Assembly (NCBI GenBank): GCA_022360055.1
Contig: JAKSDO010000178.1
Location: 1 to 36,205 of the forward strand
DNA length: 36,205 nucleotides
DNA from: Cytophagales bacterium
GTDB taxonomy: Bacteria; Bacteroidota; Bacteroidia; Cytophagales; Cyclobacteriaceae
Reading direction: 5' to 3'
Below, in pieces: positions 8,604-17,891 of the stretch. Position 1 is the stretch's first letter. Each line of letters starts with the position of its first letter. The notes below the pieces were generated by a model, which saw only the letters and a list, made by a program, of their open reading frames with translations, was not told the origin of the DNA and searched no databases. Both the position numbers and the translations under genes were made by a program.

Positions 8604-9680
8604 ATGAGTGAAGAAAGACACGATGAGTTATTGGATCTTTTGACTAATGAAGAGTTTAAAAAGTGGATTCTGGAACCCGCTTATGAGCGACAAGTGTTTT
8701 GGGAAAAGTGGCTGGAGAATCATCCGGAAAAACGGGAGTTGGTAAAAACAGCCGCAGAATTTATAAAGTCTGCCAAGTTTAAAACACTAAGGTTTTCCAC
8801 AGAGGAAAAAGACCAGATACTTTCTAATATCATCTCTTACTCACAAACCGGCAATAGACCATCAGAAAAATTGGCTGATTATACCGGTAAAAGCCGGCAT
8901 AGGAGATCGGTTCCCTTTTCTTTCATGTACAGAGCTGCCGCAGTGCTGGCATTTATAGGTATTTTTTCAGGATTGATCTATTGGAATAAACCTGGTGATC
9001 GAAGTCAGGGAGCTAACAATGCGATAACGATTATTGAAAAGGAAAACCCAAAGGGCAGAAAATCTGTGGTGATGTTGCCCGACGGCACCAGGGCAACACT
9101 CAATTCATTCAGCAGGCTTACCTACGATTCCAATTACGGATCGACCGGTCGGATTGTAAACCTCGAAGGGGAAGCATTTTTTGAAGTTACCCGGGACACC
9201 CTGAGGCCTTTTCAGGTGATCAGCAATGAGGTTGTCACAACAGCCCTCGGTACTTCTTTCAACGTCCGGGCGTTTAACGGAGATGATTTGCAAAGCATAT
9301 CGCTGCTTTCGGGGAAAGTAAAGGTGACCAGGCTTGATGATCAAATAGCTGTAAAAGAGAATATACTCAATCCGGGCGAAGGATTTGTTATTGATAATCA
9401 TAGTGGCGTTATGGAAAAAATTACTTTTGATCCGCTGAAAGTATTTGGCTGGAAGGATGGCATTCTGGTGTTCCGGGACAATGATCTTAATGAGGTCATT
9501 CAGACTCTGGAAAGATGGTATGATATCAGGATTACTCTGGTAGGTACACCGGCCAAGTCCTGGCGGGCGGATGGAAATTTTGATAACGAATCTTTGGAGG
9601 GAGTATTACAAGGTCTGAGTTATACGTATGATCTGGAATTTCTGATAAAAGGAAAAGATGTCGAACTAAAATTTAATTGA
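8604..9680 (+). CDS. FecR-family anti-sigma factor
   Basis: 358 residues from ATG 8604 (preceded by an A-rich tract; an upstream TTG at 8589 is less likely). The cytoplasmic N-terminal domain (~1-108) has the EEFKKWILEP and FWEKWLENHPEKR sequence typical of Bacteroidota FecR proteins. One transmembrane segment lies at ~110-127 (YRAAAVLAFIGIFSGLIYW). The periplasmic FecR domain (~140-245) shows VMLPDGTRATLNSFSRLTY, LEGEAFFEVTRD, VITNEVVTTALGTSFNVRAF-like text and LLSGKVKV. The C-terminal DUF4974-type domain (~280-355) has VFRDNDLNEVIQTLERWYDI. It holds the upstream sigma factor and receives the signal from the STN domain of the downstream SusC. All expected parts are present. Confidence 0.95.
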   Translation: MSEERHDELLDLLTNEEFKKWILEPAYERQVFWEKWLENHPEKRELVKTAAEFIKSAKFKTLRFSTEEKDQILSNIISYSQTGNRPSEKLADYTGKSRHRRSVPFSFMYRAAAVLAFIGIFSGLIYWNKPGDRSQGANNAITIIEKENPKGRKSVVMLPDGTRATLNSFSRLTYDSNYGSTGRIVNLEGEAFFEVTRDTLRPFQVISNEVVTTALGTSFNVRAFNGDDLQSISLLSGKVKVTRLDDQIAVKENILNPGEGFVIDNHSGVMEKITFDPLKVFGWKDGILVFRDNDLNEVIQTLERWYDIRITLVGTPAKSWRADGNFDNESLEGVLQGLSYTYDLEFLIKGKDVELKFN

Positions 9681-9709
9681 TATGACTTAAAACATCCGCG
9701 ACAAAAAAA

Positions 9710-9747
9710 CCGAAAGTCATCAGATGACTTTCGGCAAGTGATTTTTT
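9710..9747 (+). terminator. Perfect hairpin between anti-sigma gene and susC
   Basis: CCGAAAGTCAT (9710-9720), loop CAG, ATGACTTTCGG (9724-9734): an 11-bp perfect stem, with a six-T run (9742-9747) a short distance downstream. It could end the sigma/anti-sigma transcript or act as an attenuator, which would keep SusCD expression dependent on its own sigma-driven promoter in 9735-9828. Confidence 0.6.
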
Positions 9748-9828
9748 CAATCCCATTCAATTTGAATTTGGCGATTCGGTATGGGATTGTTGTCAAATAG
9801 TTTTTCAACTATAAAACAGTTTAAAATT

Positions 9829-12800
9829 ATGAAAAAGAAGTTACATTTTTTAATTAAGATGGGCTCAAAGTTATTACTCTATGGAATTTCCTGTCAGATC
9901 CTCTTTACAGGAATGTTGATGGCAAATAGTAGTGTAGCACAAAATAAGAGTGTCAAAGAAGTATATATCAATATTGAGGCAAGGAATGCCACTGTATTGG
10001 ATATATTCAAAAAAATTGAAAAGCAGACGGAATTTAATTTTCTGTACGACCGCGATTATATCGACCGCAAGGTGAGAATTGATCTGAACGGGGAGCTGTC
10101 TATCAACGATATTTTGCTTGAAGTATCCAAGGAAGCTGATCTCTCATTCCGTCAGATTAACAATACGATCAATGTAAAAACCAGAAAGGGTAGCGCAGCA
10201 AGGGCTAACGAAACCGTAGAGGTACTGTTCCAGGGTGTAAGTGTTACGGGCAAGGTTACCGAGCTAGAAACAGGCGAAGCCCTGCCCGGTGTCAATGTTT
10301 ATGTGCTGGGCACAACAAAAGGAACCATCACGGATATAGATGGAAAATATACAATTGAAGTACCATCAACAGAAAGTGTGCTTGTATTCAGCTCGGTAGG
10401 TTATACCATGGAAGAGATTACTGTGGGGAACCGAGCCGTCATCGATGTAAATATGGTTCCTGATATTCAGGCCTTGGAGGAAATTGTAGTAATTGGTTAT
10501 GGAACCCAGAAAAAAGCTGAGGTCACTTCTTCCGTGGCATCGGTAAAGGAAGAAGATTTCAATGCAGGAGGTGTCAGATCTCCACTGGATTTGATCCAGG
10601 GCAAGGTAGCGGGCCTGAACATCACAAGAACCCAGGGGAACAATCCAAATTCAAGCGCTGAGATGCAACTGAGAGGCATCACTTCGCTCACCGGCTCGAG
10701 GTCACCTCTTATCGTAATTGATGGGATCCCCGGAGGGAATCTCGACCTGTTGCAACAGGACGATATTGAATCCATAGATGTTTTGAAAGACGGATCTGCC
10801 GCAGCAATTTATGGTACGCGCGGCAATGCCGGAGTTGTGCTCATTACCACAAAAAAAGGGAAAGCAGGCGATCCCAAATTTTCATATTCCACATATTTCC
10901 AAAGGGAAACGGTTGATCGAAAACCTGATTATCTCAATGCGGATGAATTCAGAGGCTTGATCTCGCAAGGATTGATCACATCCGATGAAGATTACGGTTC
11001 ATCCACAGATTTGTATGATGAGCTGATCGACAAAAAGAACCTTAGCCAATATCATAATTTTGCGGCTTCCGGAGGTTCTTACAATACAAACTACAGATTG
11101 TCTCTAACTTATAACGATGCCAATGGTATTGCCAAGCAAAACGGAAGAGAGCAATTTGGCGGCCGGTTGAACATCAATCAGAAAGGATTGGATGACAGAC
11201 TTGAGTTTCAGGTAAATATGGCGACAAATTTCAACAAGGCAAATCTGCTTGGAGGAGGCACCGGAGACTTTGAACAAGCCGTTCAAAGAAATCCGACCGC
11301 GCCTATCTACAATCCTGATGGCACGTTCCTTGAAACAGAAGCATACAACAATTACAATCCAATGTCGAGGTTGGCAAATAGGATTAATCAGCGTAATCAA
11401 CAAACTTTTTCAGGAGATGTGAGCATGTCTTTTGAGATCATCGAAGGATTGAAAGCTTCGGCATTTGGATCTTATGTAAGAGATAATTACAACAACAGAT
11501 ATTACCGGTCAAAGGAAGATTGGGATCAGCGTCCTACTTCAGAATACCAGGGTATGGGGTATGCTTCGAAAGCGAACCACCTCGATTGGACAAAGACATT
11601 TGAAGCAACATTGGACTACCGCAAGATTATTGGCGACCACACCGTGGCTGCTATTGCAGGATATAGTTTTCAGTATCACACCCTGGAGGAATTTAATGTC
11701 AACAATAACGGCTTTTCCACCGATGGTTTTCTCGATTGGAACCTGGGGGCGGGCAGTGCGATCAATAACACACAATTGCCAAGACCGGGGATGGGCAGCT
11801 TTAAAGAAGACAACACATTAATTGCTTTTTTTGGCCGCGTGAATTATGCATATAAGGGAAAATATTTTGCGCAGGCGATATTGCGTCACGAAGGTTCATC
11901 GCGTTTTGGCGCTAACAATAAGTGGGGTAATTTCCCTGCCTTCTCAGCAGGCTGGACCATCAGTGAAGAGGATTTTTTCAGCGGTAGTTCATTTGTTGAT
12001 AATTTGAAGATCCGAGTTGGTTATGGTGTTACCGGTAACCAGGGAATTCCTAACTATCAGTCGCTTGTCACTTTAAGCACCGGAGGTGTTTATCCTCAAA
12101 ACGGTGTTTATTATCAGACCTATGGAGGTGCGCGAAATCCTAATCCTGACCTGCGATGGGAGAAAAAATCCGAATGGAACTTTGGTATCGATTACGTACT
12201 TTTTGGAAACAGACTTAGCGGAGCAATCGATATTTACAACAGGCTGACCACCGATTTGCTTTATAATTACAATGCTCAGCAGCCCCCCTTTCTGCGAGAC
12301 AGGATCTACACCAACGTCGGATCGATCAGGAACAGTGGGGTAGAGGTACTTATATCTGGCGTGCCCATACAAAAATCTGATTTTCAATGGACGGTGGACC
12401 TTACCGGTAGCTATCAGCAGAATAAACTCGAGCAGTTGTCCAACGATGTTTTTGAAGCAAACTGGTTAGAATTCTTCAACTTGCCCTCACCGGGAAATCT
12501 TGGTCCGGCCATCAGGCTTGAAGAAGGTGGATCAGTGGGTAATTTTTATGGGAAGAAATTTGCCGGGTTCGATGAAGATGGCAAATGGCTATTCTACAAG
12601 GCCGATGGAACCACCGGTTTGGCATCGGAGATGACGGAAGATGATCTGTCGGTAATTGGTAATGGCGTGCCAAAAGTGAATGTCGCATTGGGAAATACCT
12701 TCACCTATAAAAATTTCGATTTGACCGTATTCTTCCGGGGCAAGTTTGGTTTCGATATCCTCAATGCCAAGGAGCTGTATTTTGGCAATAAAAAGTGGTT

Positions 12801-13116
12801 GCCAAACAACGTGCTGAAGAGTGCGATCACTGATCACAATGAGCTGGATGATGATCCTCAATACTCTGATTATTACCTTGAAAAAGGGGATTTTGTGAAG
12901 CTGGATAATCTTACGCTGGGATATAATTTCAATATCAAGAGTTCAGTTATTGACAATCTCAGACTTTATTTCACCGGCAGAAATCTGATGACGATCACCG
13001 GTTATAGCGGTATAGATCCGGAATTGCAGGATACCGGTTTCGATACCGGAGTCGATAATCGCGGTTTTTATCCTCGTACTAAATCGTGGACAGTCGGTTT
13101 AAATTTTGGATTCTAA
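9829..13116 (+). CDS. SusC/RagA-family TonB-dependent transporter with STN signalling domain
   Basis: 1095 residues from ATG 9829 (MKKKLHFLIK, preceded by the typical TTTAAAATT; the in-frame ATG at 9781 adds 16 unlikely residues). Signal sequence to ~38. STN domain ~45-118 (VYINIEARNATVLDIFKKIE, FLYDRDYI, LSINDILLEVS). Carboxypeptidase-regulatory-like beta-sandwich ~137-210 (GKVTELETGEALPGVNVYVL, TDIDGKYTIEVP). Plug from ~215 with EIVVIGYGTQKKAEVTSSVA and SIDVLKDGSAAAIYGTRGNA. The rest is the outer-membrane beta-barrel, ending in Phe (VGLNFGF). The STN domain is the part that contacts FecR, fitting the preceding sigma/anti-sigma pair. With the SusD 12 nt downstream it forms the import complex. 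The substrate is probably a sialylated or related glycan, judged only from the nan genes that follow. Confidence 0.97.
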   Translation: MKKKLHFLIKMGSKLLLYGISCQILFTGMLMANSSVAQNKSVKEVYINIEARNATVLDIFKKIEKQTEFNFLYDRDYIDRKVRIDLNGELSINDILLEVSKEADLSFRQINNTINVKTRKGSAARANETVEVLFQGVSVTGKVTELETGEALPGVNVYVLGTTKGTITDIDGKYTIEVPSTESVLVFSSVGYTMEEITVGNRAVIDVNMVPDIQALEEIVVIGYGTQKKAEVTSSVASVKEEDFNAGGVRSPLDLIQGKVAGLNITRTQGNNPNSSAEMQLRGITSLTGSRSPLIVIDGIPGGNLDLLQQDDIESIDVLKDGSAAAIYGTRGNAGVVLITTKKGKAGDPKFSYSTYFQRETVDRKPDYLNADEFRGLISQGLITSDEDYGSSTDLYDELIDKKNLSQYHNFAASGGSYNTNYRLSLTYNDANGIAKQNGREQFGGRLNINQKGLDDRLEFQVNMATNFNKANLLGGGTGDFEQAVQRNPTAPIYNPDGTFLETEAYNNYNPMSRLANRINQRNQQTFSGDVSMSFEIIEGLKASAFGSYVRDNYNNRYYRSKEDWDQRPTSEYQGMGYASKANHLDWTKTFEATLDYRKIIGDHTVAAIAGYSFQYHTLEEFNVNNNGFSTDGFLDWNLGAGSAINNTQLPRPGMGSFKEDNTLIAFFGRVNYAYKGKYFAQAILRHEGSSRFGANNKWGNFPAFSAGWTISEEDFFSGSSFVDNLKIRVGYGVTGNQGIPNYQSLVTLSTGGVYPQNGVYYQTYGGARNPNPDLRWEKKSEWNFGIDYVLFGNRLSGAIDIYNRLTTDLLYNYNAQQPPFLRDRIYTNVGSIRNSGVEVLISGVPIQKSDFQWTVDLTGSYQQNKLEQLSNDVFEANWLEFFNLPSPGNLGPAIRLEEGGSVGNFYGKKFAGFDEDGKWLFYKADGTTGLASEMTEDDLSVIGNGVPKVNVALGNTFTYKNFDLTVFFRGKFGFDILNAKELYFGNKKWLPNNVLKSAITDHNELDDDPQYSDYYLEKGDFVKLDNLTLGYNFNIKSSVIDNLRLYFTGRNLMTITGYSGIDPELQDTGFDTGVDNRGFYPRTKSWTVGLNFGF

Positions 13117-13128
13117 AAAGAAAAGACG

Positions 13129-14766
13129 ATGAAAAAACACATAAAAGGATTTAAGGTATCGGTTATGGCAATGTTCTTTCTGAGCTTTTTTGCATGTACC
13201 GATCTGGATGAAACTATATATAGTGAATTGAATGCCGGAAACTTCTACAACAACAAAACAGAAGTTTTACAAGGCGCATTGAGGCCTTTTACGCATATGC
13301 AGGCCTGGTTGGCCCCTACGGGTCAAAACGGTTATTTTTACCATGCAGAATTGGGCGCTGATCAATTGGCATGGCCCCAGAAAGGAAGACACGGATATGA
13401 CGGCGGTGACCATTTCCGGCAGCATTATCATACCTGGACTGCCAACGAAGGCAGGATGCGAAGTGCGTGGTCGCTTATGTGGACCGGTCTCGGTTATGTG
13501 AATTCGGCATTGGCCGACCTCGAAGGGCTCGATAATGATGAATTAGGGATCTCGGATAAGGAAATGGCAGCCATCATTGCTGAATTGAGGATACTCAGGG
13601 CATACCACTATATGAGGATTATGGATCTTTGGGGAAATGTACCCATCATCACTACCGTAGGAGAACCGTTGAATCCTCCCACTAAATCTCGCGAGGAGGT
13701 GTTTGCATTTATCAAGGAAGAACTGGAGACGTATGTGCCGCAGTTGCTGCCTTATTCGGAAGAACTTGTTGGCCGGGTAGCGCAAACTGCCGGATATGCT
13801 ATGCTTTCAGAGTTGTATTTGAATGCTGAGAAGTGGGTAGGTGTGTCTATGTGGGATGAATGTATTGCAGCATGCGATATGATAATCAACGGTCAGGCTG
13901 GCGGTTTGAGCGGAGGGCCAAGACTGGCTGAGGATCTCCTTGAAACCTTCGGCAACACCAACCAGTTTGCTTCGGAGAGTCTTTTCCAGTTTGCCTTTAG
14001 CAGAAAAGGTGGATTTTCATTTGGTTGGGGAGCCTTCTTCATGGGATATGGAAATATCAGGGAAGCACTCAATGTAAGTTACGGCGGATGGAACGCATTT
14101 GTGGTGGTGCCATCTGCATTTGATGCCTATGCGGAAAATGACCTTCGTAAACAAGAGTGGTTCCTCTTCGGGCCGCAATATAAGTATGGCACCAATGAAC
14201 CAATATTGGGTACGGAAGAATGGAGTGGTCAGCCATTTGTTTATGTAAACTCCATCCGCCGAGAAAGTGAAGGAGATCAGACAAGCGAAGGTAGCATGGC
14301 AGAAGGTGAAGAAAACAGCGGAGCCCGTTTCCATAAATATAAATCAGGTACGTTGGATGATGAGAACTACCAGGAAAACCACTACATTATTTACAGATTG
14401 ACGGAGATCTACTTCAACAAGGCGGAAGCCATCATGCGCAAAAATGGCGGATCTGCCACCCAAGAAGCTGTTGATTTGATAAATGCTTGCAGAAGGCGCG
14501 CATTTACCGAAGAAGACTGGCCGGATGAGCAATATACAACCAGCACGCTGACGCTTGATGAGTTTTTAGCTGAAAAAGGTCGGGAATTCATTTTTGAAGG
14601 TAAGCGAAGAGCGGATTTAATCCGTTTTGGAAAGTTTATCAACGGGTCATGGTGGGATCACGAACCTACCGGAGATCCGACAAAAGAGATTTACCCAATC
14701 CCTCATACACAATTAGCAGCAAACCCAAATTTGGTGCAAAACCCAGGGTATGAGGGCGCTGAGTAA
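13129..14766 (+). CDS. SusD/RagB-family glycan-binding lipoprotein
   Basis: 545 residues. Signal peptide with lipobox SFFAC (Cys23). The SusD N-terminal region has ELNAGNFYNNKTEVLQGALR and MWTGLGYVNSALADLEGLDN; the TPR-like core has AELRILRAYHYMRIMDLWGN followed by VPIITT; the C-terminus has YRLTEIYFNKAEAIMRKNGG, GREFIFEGKRRADLIRFGKF and the closing PNLVQNPGYE. It starts 12 nt after susC, so the two are co-transcribed and work as the lid-and-barrel pair. A clear terminator follows (14789 onward), so the peptidase and nan genes downstream probably use other promoters. The family call is secure; ligand unknown. Confidence 0.97.
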   Translation: MKKHIKGFKVSVMAMFFLSFFACTDLDETIYSELNAGNFYNNKTEVLQGALRPFTHMQAWLAPTGQNGYFYHAELGADQLAWPQKGRHGYDGGDHFRQHYHTWTANEGRMRSAWSLMWTGLGYVNSALADLEGLDNDELGISDKEMAAIIAELRILRAYHYMRIMDLWGNVPIITTVGEPLNPPTKSREEVFAFIKEELETYVPQLLPYSEELVGRVAQTAGYAMLSELYLNAEKWVGVSMWDECIAACDMIINGQAGGLSGGPRLAEDLLETFGNTNQFASESLFQFAFSRKGGFSFGWGAFFMGYGNIREALNVSYGGWNAFVVVPSAFDAYAENDLRKQEWFLFGPQYKYGTNEPILGTEEWSGQPFVYVNSIRRESEGDQTSEGSMAEGEENSGARFHKYKSGTLDDENYQENHYIIYRLTEIYFNKAEAIMRKNGGSATQEAVDLINACRRRAFTEEDWPDEQYTTSTLTLDEFLAEKGREFIFEGKRRADLIRFGKFINGSWWDHEPTGDPTKEIYPIPHTQLAANPNLVQNPGYEGAE

Positions 14767-14788
14767 TGTCTCCGAGCTTTAGATTAAT

Positions 14789-14819
14789 GAAGACAGGGGC
14801 ATCCTGTCTTCAGTTTTTA
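14789..14819 (+). terminator. Rho-independent terminator after SusD
   Basis: GAAGACAGG (14789-14797), loop GGCAT, CCTGTCTTC (14803-14811): 9-bp perfect stem followed by AGTTTTTATTTATTTTTTT. It starts 22 nt after the SusD stop codon. Confidence 0.85.
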
Positions 14820-14969
14820 TTTATTTTTTTATAGAGCAGTCGCAAACAACCAAAGAAATAATGCCAATAATAAACAACAGTAACAATCATCTTACAAACC
14901 CAAGTTAAACGTATTTCGGAAGTCTGTCCATGATCCGAAGGGAGGCAATTTTTTAATTCAAGTGTTCTT

Positions 14970-15644
14970 ATGAATAAAACTGTAATAGGCATAGCAATAA
15001 CCCTGTTTTTATCAGGAAATGCGAATATATTTGCGTATGATACCATTAAATATGTAAGAAAAGGTTATATCCTGAATTTGGTGAATAAGGATAAAACGCT
15101 GGATGAACGAGCACTCAACAATTTGATTGATACCTATTTCATCGTCTATCCTGTTTTAGTTCGTAATTTTAATGAAGAGGCTGTTCGGGAGGTTGCTTTT
15201 TTTATCGATCCGGATTATAGTGGAATAGCAGAGTCCGGGGGAGGAAAAATCAGGATAAATCCAAAGTGGCTGAAAGATCATTCGGATGATTTTGACATTA
15301 TAACCCATGAAGTAATGCACCTTGTTCAGGATTATCCTCCGGGCACCGGACCGTGGTGGATCACGGAAGGTATTGCCGACTATGTTCGGTATGTGTATGG
15401 CGTAGATAATGAAAAAGGGGGCTGGTATTTGCCTGATTATTCGGAAGATCAAAATTATGATAATGGCTATCGTGTGACAGCCAGGTTTTTTCTGTGGATA
15501 GAAAACAGGATAAGGCCAGGTTTTATCAAACAATTGGACCATGTCATGCGTGCCAATATTTATTCGGAAGGATTTTGGGGAAGACAGACGGGCATGACAC
15601 TTCAGGAACTATGGGATGTTTATGGGAAAAATCCAGCTATTTAA
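14970..15644 (+). CDS. Secreted basic-secretory-protein (BSP) family zinc metallopeptidase
   Basis: 224 residues with an N-terminal signal sequence (~1-22, TVIGIAITLFLSGNANIFA). The zinc-site motif HEVMH (His113, Glu114, His117) is followed by WWITEGIADYVRYVYG (129-144); the pairing of HExxH with a W..EGIADY.R segment is the signature of the plant-type basic secretory protein family (Pfam PF04450). The preceding INPKWLKDHSDDFD and the C-terminal LQELWDVYGKNP also fit, and the length is normal. It is predicted to be exported to the periplasm or outside and to cut protein. It lies between a SusCD pair and sialic-acid genes, so exposure of sialylated glycoproteins is a possible job, but that is inference from position only. 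Confidence 0.85.
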   Translation: MNKTVIGIAITLFLSGNANIFAYDTIKYVRKGYILNLVNKDKTLDERALNNLIDTYFIVYPVLVRNFNEEAVREVAFFIDPDYSGIAESGGGKIRINPKWLKDHSDDFDIITHEVMHLVQDYPPGTGPWWITEGIADYVRYVYGVDNEKGGWYLPDYSEDQNYDNGYRVTARFFLWIENRIRPGFIKQLDHVMRANIYSEGFWGRQTGMTLQELWDVYGKNPAI

Positions 15645-16031
15645 CCTATATATACATTGGGGAGATCCGGTGTGAGTGAGGCCATACTATAGAAAGCCGG
15701 GAAAAAAGTACTCGGCACATCATGACGCAAGGATCCGTTTGGTCTTAAATTCAATTCGGGATAGATGTTGAAGTACTTCCGATATTTACGGAAGAGTTTT
15801 GAGCAAAGGAGCGTCAAATACGAACAACTGTCAATTATTCATAGGACAGCACACAAAAGAAAGTTATCTTAATCAAGATTTACAGCATTCGAGGATCTTA
15901 AAATTTATCAATCAATATATCGCTATGAATCGCTGTGTGTACCCCGATAAACACAATCAAAAGGTTTTTTACTATTGGATATTTTAAGTTATTTGTAGGA
16001 CATAAAATAATCTTTTCGTAAGCATAAATTA
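15645..16031. other. Intergenic region upstream of the GntR gene
   Basis: No gene supported. It holds a 6-bp hairpin CTTCCG/CGGAAG (15776-15781 / 15789-15794) followed by AGTTTTG, possibly a weak terminator for the peptidase. A 62-codon plus frame at 15799-15987 has no family resemblance and is probably chance. The AT-rich last 70 bp should contain the promoter of the regulator. Confidence 0.4.
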
Positions 16032-16733
16032 ATGATTAAAGAAGAACTTGGGATAGAACCGCTGGTAGTTCAGACCATGGCGGATAAAGTGGAGGAAAGC
16101 TTAGGGAAATATCTTCGGGAAAAGGGTTTTAAGGCAGGAGATTTGTTGCCCCGAGAAGTAGAATTGGCGGAAGCCCTGGGGGTTAGCAGGAACGTAGTGC
16201 GGGAAGCGCTGAGTCGTTTTAAAATGCTTGGGATCATTGAGTCAAAAAAGAAACGCGGAATGGTGTTGACCGTACCGAAAGTGACAGTCGCTTTCGAAAA
16301 AGTAGCTGATCCCTATCTTTTGGATAAGGTGTCTAAAAATGACTTATTCGAATTGCGGTTAATTCTGGAATTGGGAATGGCAAATGTCTTGTTTGTAAGA
16401 AAAAATGAGGCCGATTTGGATTTATTGGAAGAAATAATTGAAAAGGAAGCCCGGGCAGAAAATGAAATGGAGCGGATACTATGTGATGTAGAGTTCCATT
16501 CCATTCTTTATAAAATGACAGGTAACAAAACTTTGATTAAATTCCAAAAGCTACTTTTACCTGTTTTTGAGCATGTTGTTGAATATGAAGGCGAACATGG
16601 CATCTCGGATAGAGGTACGGTATCACATCCGGATCTTCTGGATATCTTAAGAAATGGTTCTCCCGAAGAGTTTAGAGAGGCAATGGCTAAACACTTGGAA
16701 CCTCATTTGAACCATATAAAGGCAGCACAATAG
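16032..16733 (+). CDS. GntR-family transcriptional regulator, FadR subfamily (FCD domain)
   Basis: 233 residues. N-terminal winged helix-turn-helix at ~12-80: LLPREVELAEALGVSRNVVR then EALSRFKMLGIIESKKKRGM. C-terminal all-helical FCD ligand-binding domain at ~95-230, with the spaced residues expected for its metal site: Asp152, His156 (CDVEFHSILY), His199 (VSHPDLLDIL) and His221 (MAKHLEPHL). It sits 190 nt upstream of nanA, so it most likely controls nanA and the symporter, as NanR (also FadR-type) does in Escherichia coli; the effector would be sialic acid or a breakdown product. An imperfect palindrome in the gap (16819-16838) is a candidate operator. The family is firm; target and ligand are inferred. 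Confidence 0.93.
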   Translation: MIKEELGIEPLVVQTMADKVEESLGKYLREKGFKAGDLLPREVELAEALGVSRNVVREALSRFKMLGIIESKKKRGMVLTVPKVTVAFEKVADPYLLDKVSKNDLFELRLILELGMANVLFVRKNEADLDLLEEIIEKEARAENEMERILCDVEFHSILYKMTGNKTLIKFQKLLLPVFEHVVEYEGEHGISDRGTVSHPDLLDILRNGSPEEFREAMAKHLEPHLNHIKAAQ

Positions 16734-16818
16734 CAGAATGCTTAAAAGTTCAACAGGTGATCGTGTAGTTAGAAGCACCTTTTGATCCTCCGCAAGTCCT
16801 GACTTTTTGATTTTAAGT

Positions 16819-16855
16819 AAACACTACGAAAAGTGCTTAGGAGTCGATATATTTG
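16819..16855 (+). promoter_or_regulatory. Candidate operator and -7 element upstream of nanA
   Basis: AAACACT (16819-16825), 6-nt spacer, AGTGCTT (16832-16838) is an inverted repeat matching at six of seven positions. Ten nt later TATATTTG (16848-16855) matches the Bacteroidota -7 consensus TAnnTTTG exactly. No TTTG sits at the usual -33 spacing; the palindrome occupies that area, which would suit repression by the GntR protein. Confidence 0.4.
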
Positions 16856-16923
16856 TAAAATTAAATATGTAGAATAAAAGAACATGATTTCTTTTTATGT
16901 ATGAATATTTTAAACCCAAATAA

Positions 16924-17853
16924 ATGAAAACAAATTTTTCAGGGCTGATAGCTGCCACATTTACACCGATCGGTTACGACGGTTCCATCAAGACCGGATT
17001 GATTGCTCCTGTAGTAAAACACCTTATAACCCAAAATGTACAGGGCATTTTTGTTTGCGGTAGCACTGGAGAAGGGTTCTCATTGACCACTTCGGAAAGA
17101 AAGGATGTTACCGAAGCTTTTTTGGATGCTTCAAACGGAAGGTTGAAGGTCTTTGTGCACGTGGGGCATTGCAGTGTCAAAGACATGGCTGATTTGTCTT
17201 CTCATGCCCGTGAGCATGGCGCAGATGCCATCTCAGCGACCGTCCCCAAGTATTATGGTATTTCTTCCGAAATCCATTTGGCCGAGGTATTGGCCGAAGG
17301 GATAGGTTGCGTTACGGATATTCCATTCTTTTATTATCATATACCGTCCAAGACAGGTCTCAACTTCAACATGGTCAGGTTTTTGCAGGAAGGCAAGGAA
17401 ATTATCCCGTCGTTGGCGGGAATTAAATACACCGCACCCACCCTGTATGAATTTCAGACGTGCATGGAAATGTTCAAAGGAGAATATCAGTTGGGTTTTG
17501 GGGTAGATGAAATGTTTTTGAGCGGCCTGGCTGCCGGAAGCAAATTGATGGTAGGCAGTACGTATAATTTCATGGCGCAGGCTTACCACCGCATTCAGGA
17601 AGCGTTTGTAGGTGGAAATATGGAGCATGCCAGAGCGCTTCAATACGAAGCGGTTGAAGTGGTCAACCTGTTGTTGGAATATGGTCCCATGGCCGCTCAA
17701 AAATCCATTATGAAAATGATAGGCCTGGACTGCGGTACGGTCCGACGACCCCTTGAGCCACTTTCTCCGGCAAAGGAAACACAACTTTTCAAGGATCTGG
17801 AAAGAACAAAATTCTTTAGCTGGCAGGACCGGTTGGTCGGTATCCGTAAATAA
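16924..17853 (+). CDS. nanA: N-acetylneuraminate lyase
   Basis: 309 residues, the normal length for the class I aldolase family of N-acetylneuraminate lyase/dihydrodipicolinate synthase. It cleaves sialic acid to N-acetylmannosamine and pyruvate in the cytoplasm. Visible marks are the carboxylate-binding loop GSTGEG (46-51), the catalytic Tyr138 in FFYYHIPSKTG and the Schiff-base Lys168 in LAGIKYTAPTLYEF. The YHIPSKTG and GIKYT context, with GFGVDEM and MVGSTYNF further on, favours the lyase over dihydrodipicolinate synthase, and so does the neighbourhood: GntR regulator upstream, sialic-acid-type transporter 38 nt downstream and a sialidase after that. No ManNAc epimerase or kinase gene follows. 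Confidence 0.92.
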   Translation: MKTNFSGLIAATFTPIGYDGSIKTGLIAPVVKHLITQNVQGIFVCGSTGEGFSLTTSERKDVTEAFLDASNGRLKVFVHVGHCSVKDMADLSSHAREHGADAISATVPKYYGISSEIHLAEVLAEGIGCVTDIPFFYYHIPSKTGLNFNMVRFLQEGKEIIPSLAGIKYTAPTLYEFQTCMEMFKGEYQLGFGVDEMFLSGLAAGSKLMVGSTYNFMAQAYHRIQEAFVGGNMEHARALQYEAVEVVNLLLEYGPMAAQKSIMKMIGLDCGTVRRPLEPLSPAKETQLFKDLERTKFFSWQDRLVGIRK

Positions 17854-17891
17854 GCCGTCAACTCATTTGCCAAACCTAAACGATTTCTTCT

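Noticed and set aside
15799-15987. 62-codon plus frame between the peptidase and GntR genes
   Set aside because: Composition looks random and there is no similarity to any family I know.
16924-17853. Dihydrodipicolinate synthase as the identity of this aldolase
   Set aside because: The YHIPSKTG/GIKYT context and the adjacent sialidase, Kelch-symporter and GntR genes favour N-acetylneuraminate lyase.
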